Source: Streptomyces sp. SN-593 (GTDB taxonomy: Bacteria > Actinomycetota > Actinomycetes > Streptomycetales > Streptomycetaceae). From it: DNA of 64,000 nt. Each line of letters begins with the position of its first letter. The first letter of the stretch is position 1. The notes beneath the pieces were generated by a model. The model ran no database searches. It saw only the letters and a list, made by a program, of their open reading frames with translations, and was not told where the DNA came from. The translations under genes were made by a program, and so were the position numbers. Positions 32,672 through 40,942 of this stretch are shown here, piece after piece. The stretch is taken from positions 29,382 to 93,381 of the forward strand of contig NZ_AP018366.1 of assembly GCF_016756395.1 (NCBI RefSeq). Direction: 5' to 3'.

Positions 32672-33217
32672 ATGGCACACAACGGAACCCGGGCCGGCAT
32701 CCCCAACGCGCCGGCCGCCCCGACCGCGACCATCCCCTTCCCCGCCATCCCGACCACCGCCCCGTGCAAGCAGCACCCCGACTGGTACACCCACGAGGAG
32801 AGCAGCAGCAGCCAGGCCCGCCAGGACATCGCGGACGCCCGCCTGGGCTGCGCCGCCTGCCCGGCCGCCAAGAAATGCCTGCTGTGGGCGCTGGCCAACC
32901 CCGACCTCACCACGGTCGGAATCTGGGCGTCCACCACGCCGTACCAGCGGACCGTGCTGCGCAACCGCCTGGTGAACCGACTCGGCCGCAACTGGGTCGA
33001 CGTCGTGCAGTTGAAGGAAAAGGCGAAGGCGGAGCGGCGCGCGGCCGACCGCGTCGACCCGCCCAGCGTCCACCACCAGGCCCTCAACGACCTGCACATC
33101 CAGGTCACCGGCAGGCCGCTGCCGTGGCAGCCTCGCCGGCCGGTCAGTGCCGAACTCGCCCAGGCCCACCGCGAGGTGCTGGCACAGGCCCTGCGCCCCC
33201 AGGGGGTCGCAGCATGA
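32672..33217 (+). CDS. WhiB-like iron-sulfur regulator (first)
   Basis: 181 residues from ATG 32672. The four WhiB cysteines are Cys32, Cys60, Cys63 and Cys69 (C-x2-C-x5-C), followed by the turn VGIWAST (82-88) and a basic C-terminal arm. The family binds a 4Fe-4S cluster and works with the main sigma factor. It has a long extension after the turn. The gene overlaps the next by ATGA. A second WhiB-like gene lies 0.6 kb away. Confidence 0.85.
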   Translation: MAHNGTRAGIPNAPAAPTATIPFPAIPTTAPCKQHPDWYTHEESSSSQARQDIADARLGCAACPAAKKCLLWALANPDLTTVGIWASTTPYQRTVLRNRLVNRLGRNWVDVVQLKEKAKAERRAADRVDPPSVHHQALNDLHIQVTGRPLPWQPRRPVSAELAQAHREVLAQALRPQGVAA

Positions 33218-33405
33218 CCGACCAGCGCAAAAACGTGAACGCCAGCACCAGCAGCCGCTCGTACTCCTGCCGGCGCTGCGACACCGCCTGGACGGGGTCT
33301 CGGTCCTGCTGGAGCTGCGGCAGGCCCGCCACCACCCGCCACCGCAACCCGGCGTTCGCCCTCAACTCCCTGTACCGCTCCGTCGACCGGAAGAAGACCG
33401 TCTGA
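33214..33405 (+). CDS. Very small zinc-ribbon protein
   Basis: 63 residues from ATG 33214 in an ATGA overlap. Two cysteine pairs, SCRRCDTAWTGSRSCWSCGRP (centre residues 18-37, written in part), form a typical zinc ribbon, with basic flanks. Placed between a WhiB-like gene and a short unknown in one coupled run. Function unknown. Confidence 0.6.
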   Translation: MTDQRKNVNASTSSRSYSCRRCDTAWTGSRSCWSCGRPATTRHRNPAFALNSLYRSVDRKKTV

Positions 33406-33794
33406 TGCTGCCCATCGCGGAAATGATCGGCTCCTTCGCCGCCGGCGCGTTCGTCAAGCGGCGCATCAACGAGACGATCGCGCTCGACAACCTCCCCGAG
33501 CCCGTGGCCCGGCGCCTGGTCTGCGAGCGGATCGCCGACGGCGACCCGCTGCTGCTCGCCGCACCCGGCCAGACCTGGGTCTTGCGCCTCGATGTCCGAC
33601 CCGACGACGCGCCCGCCCAGGCCGTGTACATCACCTCCCGCAGCACCGAGGACCCCACGGTCGTGGTCAGCGTCCTCGACCCGGGCTACGAGGGCACGCC
33701 CTTCGAGGTCCTCCCGATCGAGGTCCTGGACCTGTTCGAGCTGCAGGCCTGGCAGGCCGACCCGTACTCGGTCCTGTTCGAGGGACAGCAGTGA
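33405..33794 (+). CDS. Hypothetical protein
   Basis: 129 residues from ATG 33405, sharing one base with the stop before it. The N-terminus (MIGSFAAGAFVKRRINETIA) is weakly hydrophobic, then the protein looks alpha/beta with an acidic second half ending in VLFEGQQ. Not recognised. The GTGA overlap couples it to the second WhiB-like gene. Confidence 0.5.
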   Translation: MLPIAEMIGSFAAGAFVKRRINETIALDNLPEPVARRLVCERIADGDPLLLAAPGQTWVLRLDVRPDDAPAQAVYITSRSTEDPTVVVSVLDPGYEGTPFEVLPIEVLDLFELQAWQADPYSVLFEGQQ

Positions 33795-34069
33795 CCGCCC
33801 TCGCCCCGTACCCGACGCTCACCGGCCGTGAGCCGTGCCGCGCCCCCGACGTCAGCCCGAAAACCTGGGACGGCGAGGACGCCGACGCCACCGCCTACGC
33901 GCAGGCCCAGTGCCTGGCCTGCCCGGCCAGGACGCAGTGCCTCGCCTACGCCCTGGACCACCCCGCCGAGACCGTCACCGGCATCTGGGCCGCCACCACG
34001 CCCGAGCGCCGCAACGCCCTGCGCGCCGAGTTCTTCCGCACCCCCACCACGACCACGGAGTCCCGATGA
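33791..34069 (+). CDS. WhiB-like iron-sulfur regulator (second)
   Basis: 92 residues from GTG 33791. Cysteines 16, 41, 44 and 50 give the C-x2-C-x5-C spacing, and TGIWAATTPERR (63-74) is the usual turn and following helix. The size is the normal one for WhiB-like proteins; the first copy is twice as long. Its ATGA overlap joins it to the Lsr2-like gene, so the two regulators are made together. Confidence 0.85.
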   Translation: MTALAPYPTLTGREPCRAPDVSPKTWDGEDADATAYAQAQCLACPARTQCLAYALDHPAETVTGIWAATTPERRNALRAEFFRTPTTTTESR

Positions 34070-34644
34070 CCAACCCCACCGCCCCCCAGCAGGCCGCGGC
34101 CGTCGACATGCTCACCAACAACGTCCCCGCCCCCCAGATCGCCGCCGACACGAACCTGAGCCTGGGGCAGGTCACCGCCCTCGCCGAAGAGCACGGCCTG
34201 ACCGCCGCCCACCGCCAGCAGCGCGACAGCGCCCAGATCGACGCCCTCCGCTGGGGCGAAACGCACGGCAACAAGACCACCCGCGGCCTGGCCGACCGCA
34301 CCCGCGCCGGCCTGCAGCGGCTGCGCGACCTGATGGACGCCGAGCAGCAGACCGCCGAGGCCGAGTCCGAGGTGACCAAGCTGAAGCAGCAGCTCGCCGA
34401 GGCGGAGGAGAAGCTGCGCGCCGCCCGGCGCGGCGGCAAGCCCGCGGCCTCGCCCGTCACGGCCCCGCCCGCCCCCGCGGGATCCAGTAGCCCCTGGCCC
34501 GAGGACAGCAAGGCCGTACGGCAGGAGATCCGCGAGTGGGCGGGCACCCGCGGCTACCAGGTCTCCGACCGCGGCGTGATCCCCGCCCACGTCGTGACCG
34601 CCTGGCGGAACCGCGACGACGCCCCCCAGCGGCAGGCCGGCTGA
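34066..34644 (+). CDS. Lsr2-like DNA-binding protein with helix-turn-helix and coiled coil
   Basis: 192 residues from ATG 34066. The C-terminus IREWAGTRGYQVSDRGVIPA - VVTAW (about 158-182) is the Lsr2 DNA-binding domain, whose RGxIP loop enters the minor groove of AT-rich DNA. The Lsr2 dimerisation domain is replaced by a helix-turn-helix (about 8-45) and a coiled coil (EVTKLKQQLAEAEEKLRAA). Lsr2 proteins silence foreign genes. A plasmid-borne version might hide the plasmid from the host or manage its own silencing. Confidence 0.75.
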   Translation: MTNPTAPQQAAAVDMLTNNVPAPQIAADTNLSLGQVTALAEEHGLTAAHRQQRDSAQIDALRWGETHGNKTTRGLADRTRAGLQRLRDLMDAEQQTAEAESEVTKLKQQLAEAEEKLRAARRGGKPAASPVTAPPAPAGSSSPWPEDSKAVRQEIREWAGTRGYQVSDRGVIPAHVVTAWRNRDDAPQRQAG

Positions 34645-34652
34645 CCGCTCCC

Positions 34653-34676
34653 GCCCCGGCCCGCACGGGCCGGGGC
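34653..34676 (+). terminator. Hairpin, probable terminator
   Basis: GCCCCGGCCC pairs with GGGCCGGGGC around a GCAC loop, starting eight bases after the Lsr2-like stop. No T-tract, as is common for Streptomyces terminators. Confidence 0.5.
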
Positions 34677-34717
34677 GCCCAGGCCCAGCCGCGTCCCGCC
34701 ACCACCAGGAGCACTCC

Positions 34718-34831
34718 GTGAGCGCCAACTCGCAGGTGGGCGGCACCACCCCGAAGGCCGGCGGCCGACTGCTCGACGGCCGCACCTGGGGCCAGTACCC
34801 GCCCCGCCGCCCGCCCGCCACCGCCGACTGA
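34718..34831 (+). CDS. 37-residue protein with DGRTW motif
   Basis: Start GTG 34718 behind ACCAGGAGC. The peptide (VGGTTPKAGGRLLDGRTWGQ and a Pro/Arg-rich end) includes LLDGRTW-x-x-YP, which matches the C-terminal end of many phage-like DUF5131 (Gp37-type) proteins. It could be a leftover of such a gene or a small protein in its own right. Confidence 0.45.
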   Translation: MSANSQVGGTTPKAGGRLLDGRTWGQYPPRRPPATAD

Positions 34832-34920
34832 CCCCCGTACCCCGAACCCGCCCGCCCCGACCGCGCCCGAGGCACCCCGCCCCCAGCGCACACGCAGTCC
34901 GTCCTCTCTGGGAGATCCCC

Positions 34921-35130
34921 ATGAAGTACGTGCTCACCCTCACCGCCCGCCACAGCGACGGTTCGACCTGCCACCACGCCCCCACCGACCGCGCGTGCCC
35001 CGGCCGCCGCCGGTTCCGCGCCGCCTGCACCTCCCCGACGCCCTGCCGCTGGTCCTCCACCGGCGACAACCCCGACACGGCCGCCGACGCCGGCCGCAAC
35101 CACCTCACCCAGCACCTCACCCGGAGCTGA
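34921..35130 (+). CDS. Small hypothetical protein
   Basis: 69 residues from ATG 34921 behind CTGGGAGATC. Begins with a strand (MKYVLTLTARHSDGSTCHH), has four cysteines (C17, C26, C36, C42) and ends DTAADAGRNHLTQHL. Not recognised. It is followed three bases later by the next gene. Confidence 0.5.
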   Translation: MKYVLTLTARHSDGSTCHHAPTDRACPGRRRFRAACTSPTPCRWSSTGDNPDTAADAGRNHLTQHLTRS

Positions 35131-35133
35131 CCC

Positions 35134-35796
35134 ATGACCATCACCGACCACGCCACCGCTCCTACCACCGACGCCGAACCGCGCACCCTCGCCGAGGCGT
35201 ACACCCCCGTGCCGTCGGTCCCGCGCCTGATCGCCGACATCAGCGCCGAGACGTTCCTCACCAGCTACGCCAAGGCCCGCGGCCAGCGCAACTTCCACCC
35301 CGAGTACGTCGCCGACCGCGAGCGGACCGCCCTGCTGCTCCGCGCCGTGATCGCCGACATGTTCGCCCTGACCGACCCCAGCAACTCCCAGGCCGCCGCC
35401 GACGCGGGCACCGCCGCGAACCGCTACCTGCTGTCCACCCTGTGCGGCGCCCGCCCGGCCAACGAGGCCCGCGCGAGGGTCCGGGAGGCGTTCCACGCCT
35501 GGGAGAACAGCGAGGCACCGCACCCGCCGAACTGCGACGGCGGCTGCGGAGGCACCGGCGAGGTCATGGAGATCCTGATCTACCAGGACAACGGGACTCC
35601 GCTGCACCAGGAACCCGTGCAGTGCCTGCGGGGCGAGCCCCAGGACCCGCACCCGTACGACTGCATCTGCGGCGGCACCGGCACCTACTGGAACGACCGG
35701 GAGCGGTGGGTCTGCACCGGGTACGAACCGCGGCCCCTGCCCGAGCCGCCGGCGGTCGACCCGAACGACCCGTGGTTCAACGACCCCCCCTTCTGA
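35134..35796 (+). CDS. Hypothetical protein with two DnaJ-type zinc half-motifs
   Basis: 220 residues from ATG 35134. A helical N-terminal half (FLTSYAKARGQRNFHPEYVA; RTALLLRAVIADMFAL) is followed by two CGGTG units: CDGGCGGTGEV (about 132-142) and CICGGTGTYW (about 176-185), with further cysteines. Proteins with DnaJ-like CxxCxGxG repeats of this type are common in Streptomyces phages and plasmids, without known function. A strong terminator follows. Confidence 0.55.
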   Translation: MTITDHATAPTTDAEPRTLAEAYTPVPSVPRLIADISAETFLTSYAKARGQRNFHPEYVADRERTALLLRAVIADMFALTDPSNSQAAADAGTAANRYLLSTLCGARPANEARARVREAFHAWENSEAPHPPNCDGGCGGTGEVMEILIYQDNGTPLHQEPVQCLRGEPQDPHPYDCICGGTGTYWNDRERWVCTGYEPRPLPEPPAVDPNDPWFNDPPF

Positions 35797-35829
35797 CCGA
35801 GCACGAGCAGCAGCTCGAACAACTCGGAT

Positions 35830-35870
35830 TCCCCCTGTGCGCCGCCCTGCCGGAGCGGCGCACAGGGGGA
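35830..35870 (+). terminator. Strong terminator hairpin
   Basis: A 16-bp perfect stem (TCCCCCTGTGCGCCGC and its complement) closes a nine-base loop. It starts 33 bases after the stop at 35796 and ends the run of genes from 32 kb. Confidence 0.7.
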
Positions 35871-35920
35871 CCGGAAGCCCAACCCCGCCAGCGCACTTCA
35901 GTCCCCACAGAGGAACCGCC

Positions 35921-36244
35921 ATGAAGAGCTGGAACACCCCCGACCACCGCATCGCCGACACCGATCACGGCACGCTGCACTTCGCCGGCGACGTGACCCT
36001 GGTGCTCGCCGACTGGCAGCTCACCGAGAACGCCCCCGACGCCGACGGCCGCGTCTACGCCTCGATCCGCGGCTGGCTGGCCAACGGCGCCGGCAGCGGC
36101 CGCCCGGACGACCGGTACACGCAGCCCATCCAGGCCGGCCGCGCCCGGCTGGTCCGCAGCGAGCTGCGCGGCCGCCAGGCGCTCACCGACCTCGCCGTCC
36201 ACATCGACTACTACAACCCCGGCCGGCCCTACCCGAAGACCTGA
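35921..36244 (+). CDS. Small hypothetical protein
   Basis: 107 residues from ATG 35921 behind CAGAGGAACC. Beta-rich (LHFAGDVTLVLADWQLTENA; GRVYASIRGWLANGAG), with DYYNPGRPYPKT at the end. No family recognised. It lies between two terminator-like hairpins, so may be a single transcript. Confidence 0.5.
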   Translation: MKSWNTPDHRIADTDHGTLHFAGDVTLVLADWQLTENAPDADGRVYASIRGWLANGAGSGRPDDRYTQPIQAGRARLVRSELRGRQALTDLAVHIDYYNPGRPYPKT

Positions 36245-36290
36245 CCTCCTGCTCTCCGCTCTGACCAGCCACTGACCAACCCGCTACAGC

Positions 36291-36325
36291 GGCGGCCGGG
36301 CCGACAAGCGCCAGGCCCGGCCGCC
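36291..36325 (+). terminator. Terminator-like hairpin before dnaN
   Basis: A 12-bp perfect stem (GGCGGCCGGGCC) around an 11-base loop, 46 bases after the stop at 36244 and 45 before the dnaN start. Confidence 0.5.
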
Positions 36326-36370
36326 CCCTCCCCGACCGCCGCGCCGCCCAAGCAGACCAAGGACACCACG

Positions 36371-37483
36371 ATGAAACTCACCATCCCCCGCAGCGCACTG
36401 GCCCACGTGGTCACCTCCGCCAGCCGGGCCCTGCCGCACCGGCCGCCGATCCCGGTCCTGGCCGGCCTGCTCCTGAAGGCAGCCGACAACCAACTGGCCG
36501 TGTCCGCCTTCGACTACGACACCTCCATGACCGCGGCCACCGGGGCGGCCGCCATCGGTGAGCCCGGCCAGGTCCTCGTCTCCGGGCGGCTGCTCGCCGA
36601 CATCGTGAAGTCCCTCCGCACCGCCGACGTCACCCTCCACACCGAGGGCGTCCGTCTCCTGGTGGAGTCCGGCAGCGCCCGCTTCACCCTGCACACCTTG
36701 CCGTTGGAGGAGTACCCGACCCTGCCGCTGACGCCGGCCGTCTCCGGCACCGTGAACGCCACCGCGTTCGCCGAGGCGGTCGCCAAGGTGACCGTCGCCT
36801 GCGCCGCGGACGACACCCTGCCCGTCCTCACCGGCGTACGACTGGCCCTCGAAGGAGAGGAACTGCTCCTCTCCGCCACCGACCGGTACCGGTTCGCCGT
36901 GCAGTCCCTGCCATGGGAGCCGTTCAGCGGCGACGCCACCGCGACCGCTCTGGTGCCGGGAAGCTCCCTGCTCGACATCACCAAGGCGCTGCCGGAGGCC
37001 GGCAACGTCTCGCTCGCGCTGCCCTCCGACGCCGGCATGGTCGGAGTCACCGCCGACAACCTCCGCGCCACCACCCGGTGCCTGGAGGGCGACCTGCCGC
37101 AGCACAAGAAGCTGTTCCCCGACGAATTCCCGAGCGAGGTGACCGTCGACACCAGCGAACTGGTCGCCGCGGTCAAGCGCGTCGCACTCGTGCTGGAGCG
37201 CAACACCCCGGTCACCCTCGCCTTCCTGGGCACGTCCCTCACCCTCACCGGCGGCACCAGCGACGACGCCTCCGCCGAGGACCGCATCGCCTGTGAGCTG
37301 GACGGCGCCCCCGTGGACATCTCCTTCAACCCGGCGTTCCTGCTGGACGGCCTCGCCACCATCGGCGCCAAGCAGGCCCGGATCAGTATCAGCGCGCCGA
37401 CCAAGCCCGCGCTGCTCCGCGCCGCCGGCGAGCCCGACAACACCGGCAAGTACCTGATCATGCCCGTCCGCATGAGCGGCTGA
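36371..37483 (+). CDS. dnaN: DNA polymerase III beta subunit (sliding clamp)
   Basis: 370 residues from ATG 36371, the normal length. The three repeated clamp domains are visible: an N-terminal AFDYDTSMTAATGA, the middle ACAADDTLPVLTGVRLALEG with SATDRYRFAVQSLPW, and the end YLIMPVRMSG, the conserved clamp tail. DnaN holds polymerase III on DNA. The sequence is quite diverged, as expected for a plasmid copy that works beside the host clamp. It may serve the plasmid's own replication or repair proteins. Confidence 0.93.
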   Translation: MKLTIPRSALAHVVTSASRALPHRPPIPVLAGLLLKAADNQLAVSAFDYDTSMTAATGAAAIGEPGQVLVSGRLLADIVKSLRTADVTLHTEGVRLLVESGSARFTLHTLPLEEYPTLPLTPAVSGTVNATAFAEAVAKVTVACAADDTLPVLTGVRLALEGEELLLSATDRYRFAVQSLPWEPFSGDATATALVPGSSLLDITKALPEAGNVSLALPSDAGMVGVTADNLRATTRCLEGDLPQHKKLFPDEFPSEVTVDTSELVAAVKRVALVLERNTPVTLAFLGTSLTLTGGTSDDASAEDRIACELDGAPVDISFNPAFLLDGLATIGAKQARISISAPTKPALLRAAGEPDNTGKYLIMPVRMSG

Positions 37484-37563
37484 CCCGCTCCACCCGCCTG
37501 CTGCCAGCCCGGCCCCCGAGGCCCCCGACCCCGTTCCCAGCACCTCCTCCCGGAGACATCTGC

Positions 37564-38028
37564 ATGTACCCGCCTGCCAGCGCCCTGCAGTCCGCCCGCA
37601 TCCTGTCCATCCAGCAGCCCTGGCCCGCCGCGATCATCCACGGCAAGTCCCCCGAGAACCGCTCATGGCAGCGGAACTACCGCGGCCTGCTGATCCTGCA
37701 CGCCTCCGCCGCACTGGACCGCCAGGCCCTGACCGACCCGCGCATCACCACCGCACTCGCCGGCATCACCGCCCTTCCCCGCGGCGCGGTCGTCGCGGTC
37801 GCGACCCTCACCGACATCCACCGCGACAACCAGTGCTGCAGGCCCTGGGGCGACCCGGGCGCTTTCCACTGGACGCTGACCGACGTCATCGCGCTGCCCA
37901 CCCCCGTCCCCTGGCGCGGCGGCCTCGGCCTGCGGCACGTCCCCGCCGACTCGAACCTGGTCTCCCTCATCACCCGCAGCTTCGCCGGCGAGCCCGGCGT
38001 CCAGCACCGCGAAGGGAACGCTGCGTGA
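37564..38028 (+). CDS. ASCH-like domain protein
   Basis: 154 residues from ATG 37564. The pattern ILSIQQPWPAAIIHGKSPENRSW - YRGLLILHASA (in part) is that of ASCH (PUA-like) proteins, which bind RNA or modified nucleosides; some are hydrolases of modified cytidine. It overlaps the methyltransferase gene by GTGA, so the two probably work on the same nucleic acid. Confidence 0.7.
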   Translation: MYPPASALQSARILSIQQPWPAAIIHGKSPENRSWQRNYRGLLILHASAALDRQALTDPRITTALAGITALPRGAVVAVATLTDIHRDNQCCRPWGDPGAFHWTLTDVIALPTPVPWRGGLGLRHVPADSNLVSLITRSFAGEPGVQHREGNAA

Positions 38029-39713
38029 AGACGAAGACCGGCACGGCCACGCACCGGCCGGCAACCAGGCGCCGCCGGTTCCATCACGACGACCTCATCG
38101 CGGTCGACCTCTTCAGCGGCTTCGGAGGCCTCACCAAGGGCATCCAGATCGCCGGATTCACCACGATCATGGCGGCGAACCACAACCCGTACAAAGTCCA
38201 AGTCCACGAGGCGAACCACCCCGAGGCCGAACACTGGATCGCCGACCTGGTCGACCCCGACGCAGCGGACTACCACTCCGCCCGCGACCTCCCCGCAGCC
38301 GACCTGCTGGTCGCTGGCGTGAGCTGCGTGAACCACTCGCAGGCCAACACCGAGAGGGCCTACGCGCAGGGCCTGGCCCTGTTCGGGATGGAGGACCCCG
38401 ATTACGAGGCCCGGGTGACGCGCTCGGAGCGGGACCGGGCCACCGCGAACTGTGTCCTGCACTACGCACAGACACACCGGCCGCGGATGATCCTCGTTGA
38501 ATGCACCACCGGGCTGCAGTCCTGGGGACCGCTCCTGCCGGGCAGTAAAAAGATCGGCGACGGATCCACCTACCGGTGGTGGCTCAAGCAGTTCGACCTG
38601 CTCGACTACAACCACACGGTGCTGTTCCTGAACAGTCAGTTTTTCGGGGTGCCGCAGTCACGCGATCGCGGCTACTGGGTGTTCGTACACAAGTCGCTGC
38701 CCATGCCGGACCTGGAGCACCGGCCCGTGTCGCGGTGCCACGGCTGCGACAAGGACGTCGAAGCGGTGTGGACGTGGCGTACCGGGATTCCGCCGACAGG
38801 GAAGGTCGCCTACGGCGAGCAGTACGAGTACCGCTGCCCGTCCTGCCGCACCGCGGTCGTCCCGCCGACGACCCCGTCGATCACTGCACTCGATCTCAGC
38901 GATCTCGGCACCCGCATCGGCGACCGGCCAATCAAGACGTTCAAGGACGGCCACCGCGGCCCGTTCGCCGCCTCAACGATGGCCCGCATCGAGCGGTGCC
39001 GTCAGAAGTTCGCGGACTTCCCGGCGATCCTCATGCCCGCCAAGGGCGTCCACGGTTCGGAGCGGCTGCTGCTGCAGCCCTTGGCGACGCAGACCAGTCA
39101 GCAGGAGACAGCGCTGCTGTCGACCGGCCACGCGCTGTGGGATGAGCCGGCGCTCGCGCTCGCCGTCGACAACTACCAGGGCGCACCGCGCGGGGCGGGT
39201 GAGCCGCTGCCCACCCAGGTCGGCTCGGAAACACTCGCCGTGGTCTCCTCCGGGGTCATCCCGTACCGCAAGCACACCGTGCCCGCGGTATACACCGAGC
39301 CGATGTCGACGTTCACCGCCGAACAGATCCCCGGACTGCTCACGGCGGCCGGCTGGTTTAAGCAGAACGGGACCAGCCCCAACCACGGGACGGCACCGCA
39401 CCCGGTAAGCGACCCGCTCGGCACCCTCACTGCTCACGACACGACGGCACTGCTCACGGCTGGGTGGGGGCCCGCGCTCTCGGAACTGCCGATCGAAGAG
39501 TGCTTCTACCGCATGATGACCGCCCACGAGATCGGCAGAGGCTGCGGCTTCGACGTGGATTTCCGCGACTACCGCGGGACCTTCACCGTCTGGGGCACCG
39601 CCCGCGATCAAGTGGACGGTTTTGGCAATGCCGTCAGCCCGCAGGTCGGGGCCTGGATCGGGGTGCGGCTGCGGGCCGTCCTCCACGCCGACACGGTAGG
39701 GGCTGCCGCGTGA
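38025..39713 (+). CDS. C5-cytosine DNA methyltransferase with variant catalytic motif
   Basis: 562 residues from GTG 38025. Motif I is VDLFSGFGGLTKGI, motif IV is GVSCVNHSQAN (Cys101; the usual Pro-Cys is Ser-Cys), motif VI is VECTT (Glu159; usually ENV), motif VIII GVPQSRDRGYW and motif X FGNAVSP. Two CxxC pairs (238/241 and 271/274) form a zinc ribbon in the target-recognition region. The catalytic cysteine and glutamate are kept, so activity is plausible. There is no restriction gene nearby; it may protect the plasmid from host enzymes. Confidence 0.85.
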   Translation: MKTKTGTATHRPATRRRRFHHDDLIAVDLFSGFGGLTKGIQIAGFTTIMAANHNPYKVQVHEANHPEAEHWIADLVDPDAADYHSARDLPAADLLVAGVSCVNHSQANTERAYAQGLALFGMEDPDYEARVTRSERDRATANCVLHYAQTHRPRMILVECTTGLQSWGPLLPGSKKIGDGSTYRWWLKQFDLLDYNHTVLFLNSQFFGVPQSRDRGYWVFVHKSLPMPDLEHRPVSRCHGCDKDVEAVWTWRTGIPPTGKVAYGEQYEYRCPSCRTAVVPPTTPSITALDLSDLGTRIGDRPIKTFKDGHRGPFAASTMARIERCRQKFADFPAILMPAKGVHGSERLLLQPLATQTSQQETALLSTGHALWDEPALALAVDNYQGAPRGAGEPLPTQVGSETLAVVSSGVIPYRKHTVPAVYTEPMSTFTAEQIPGLLTAAGWFKQNGTSPNHGTAPHPVSDPLGTLTAHDTTALLTAGWGPALSELPIEECFYRMMTAHEIGRGCGFDVDFRDYRGTFTVWGTARDQVDGFGNAVSPQVGAWIGVRLRAVLHADTVGAAA

Positions 39714-40066
39714 AGCCTCAGCCCGACAGTTACATCACCGCGGTGCTCACCACCGCCGAGCAACTCCACAGGCAACTGGCCACGATCGAGCCCGGGCTGC
39801 TCGTCCTGATCGGCGCAGCCGGTTCGGGCAAGTCCACCGTGGCCGCCGCTCACAACCGAACGGCTGTCGCGGTCCACCTCGACACCCCCCTGGCCGTCTG
39901 CCAGGCCCGCAATCGCGCCAGGCCCGATGGACCGCGGGTTCCTGACGACACCCTCGCCTGGCAGCACGAGCACGCCGTGAGCGCAGTCCTCGGACTGCAA
40001 AGCGAGGGGTTCGCCGCCGCCTTCACCCTTCGCACCGCCAACGCGATACCCCGGGAGAATTCGTGA
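39710..40066 (+). CDS. P-loop kinase-like protein, internally shortened
   Basis: 118 residues from GTG 39710 in a GTGA overlap. It has a perfect Walker A (IGAAGSGKST) and the C-terminal LDTPLAVCQARNRARPDGPR - VPDDTLAWQ segment of AAA_33-type (zeta/polynucleotide kinase-like) proteins. The central third, normally with the acidic substrate-binding residues and VVDATN, is missing: the P-loop runs straight into AVAVHLDTP. This looks like an in-frame deletion, so enzyme activity is doubtful. Confidence 0.6.
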   Translation: MKPQPDSYITAVLTTAEQLHRQLATIEPGLLVLIGAAGSGKSTVAAAHNRTAVAVHLDTPLAVCQARNRARPDGPRVPDDTLAWQHEHAVSAVLGLQSEGFAAAFTLRTANAIPRENS

Positions 40067-40875
40067 CCACCACCCACCATGCCCACCAGCAGAGCACGCT
40101 GACCGCCCTGCGCCTGGGCCTGCTCCGCACCGTCTACCTCAGCTACGACCGGCAGGCCGCCCGCATCGCGAGCGTCGCCGACGAAGCCCTCGAACTGCTC
40201 GCAGTGTCCGACCCGAAGGCCGCGGAGGCCCTGTCCGCCCGTATCCGCAGCGCCGGCATCGTCGGCCTCACCACCGACGAACGGGCGCTCGAGCACGCCG
40301 CCGCTCTCGGCGAGGACGTCGCCACCTGGCCCGGCCGCCGCGACGACATCCGCGACCAGTTCACCTACGGGCTGGGCGGCACCGAGGAGGCCGGCTCCCC
40401 GCGCGGGCGTGCCCGCACCCTGTGGTCCAACCTCCTCAACCACCACCCCCAGGTCGCCGTCGCACTCGCGCAGCAACTGCGGGCACTGCCTGACACCTGG
40501 CTCCAGGACCTCTTCTCGACCGACCAGCCGGACGACATCGCCGCCCCCACCGACCCCGACCAGGCACCAGAGGCGGCCCCGTACCACCCGGACTCCGAAG
40601 AGTGCTGGGCCTGCGCCGAAGAAGGCACCTGGTGCCGCTGGCACCGCGGGAACGAAGCAGCCTGGGACTACTTCACCGAGCTGATGAGCGCGCTCGCGAC
40701 CGACCCCACGACCCAGCAGATCCTCGCCGACTCCGCCGCCGGCGGCCCCGAGTCCCTGCACACGCTGCCCGGCCTGGCTGCCGCCCTGCGCGACATGTGG
40801 GACGAGGAAGAGACTCGCTACGCCGTGGACAGCCGCCTCAACGCCCTCGCCCGGGCCCAGAACGACAACAACTGA
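40063..40875 (+). CDS. Hypothetical protein
   Basis: 270 residues from GTG 40063. Mostly helical and acidic, with ECWACAEEGTWCRWHRGNEAA (in part) at about 185-205 giving C-x2-C and C-x2-H that could bind zinc. Several Trp/Asp pairs (PDTWLQDLF, AWDYFTELM). Not recognised. Coupled by GTGA to the shortened kinase; ends the methyltransferase run at a strong terminator. Confidence 0.5.
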   Translation: MTTTHHAHQQSTLTALRLGLLRTVYLSYDRQAARIASVADEALELLAVSDPKAAEALSARIRSAGIVGLTTDERALEHAAALGEDVATWPGRRDDIRDQFTYGLGGTEEAGSPRGRARTLWSNLLNHHPQVAVALAQQLRALPDTWLQDLFSTDQPDDIAAPTDPDQAPEAAPYHPDSEECWACAEEGTWCRWHRGNEAAWDYFTELMSALATDPTTQQILADSAAGGPESLHTLPGLAAALRDMWDEEETRYAVDSRLNALARAQNDNN

Positions 40876-40884
40876 CCGCTGACC

Positions 40885-40920
40885 GCGGGGGTGCCCGAGC
40901 CCGAGCTTGGGCACCCCCGC
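40885..40920 (+). terminator. Terminator hairpin
   Basis: GCGGGGGTGCCC pairs perfectly with GGGCACCCCCGC around a 12-base loop, nine bases after the stop at 40875. Confidence 0.65.
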
Positions 40921-40942
40921 GCCGACCCGGAAAGGGCACCTC

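Noticed and set aside
37665..38024. N-terminal extension of the methyltransferase
   Set aside because: It lies entirely inside the ASCH-like gene in another frame; the GTG at 38025 in a GTGA overlap is the natural start.
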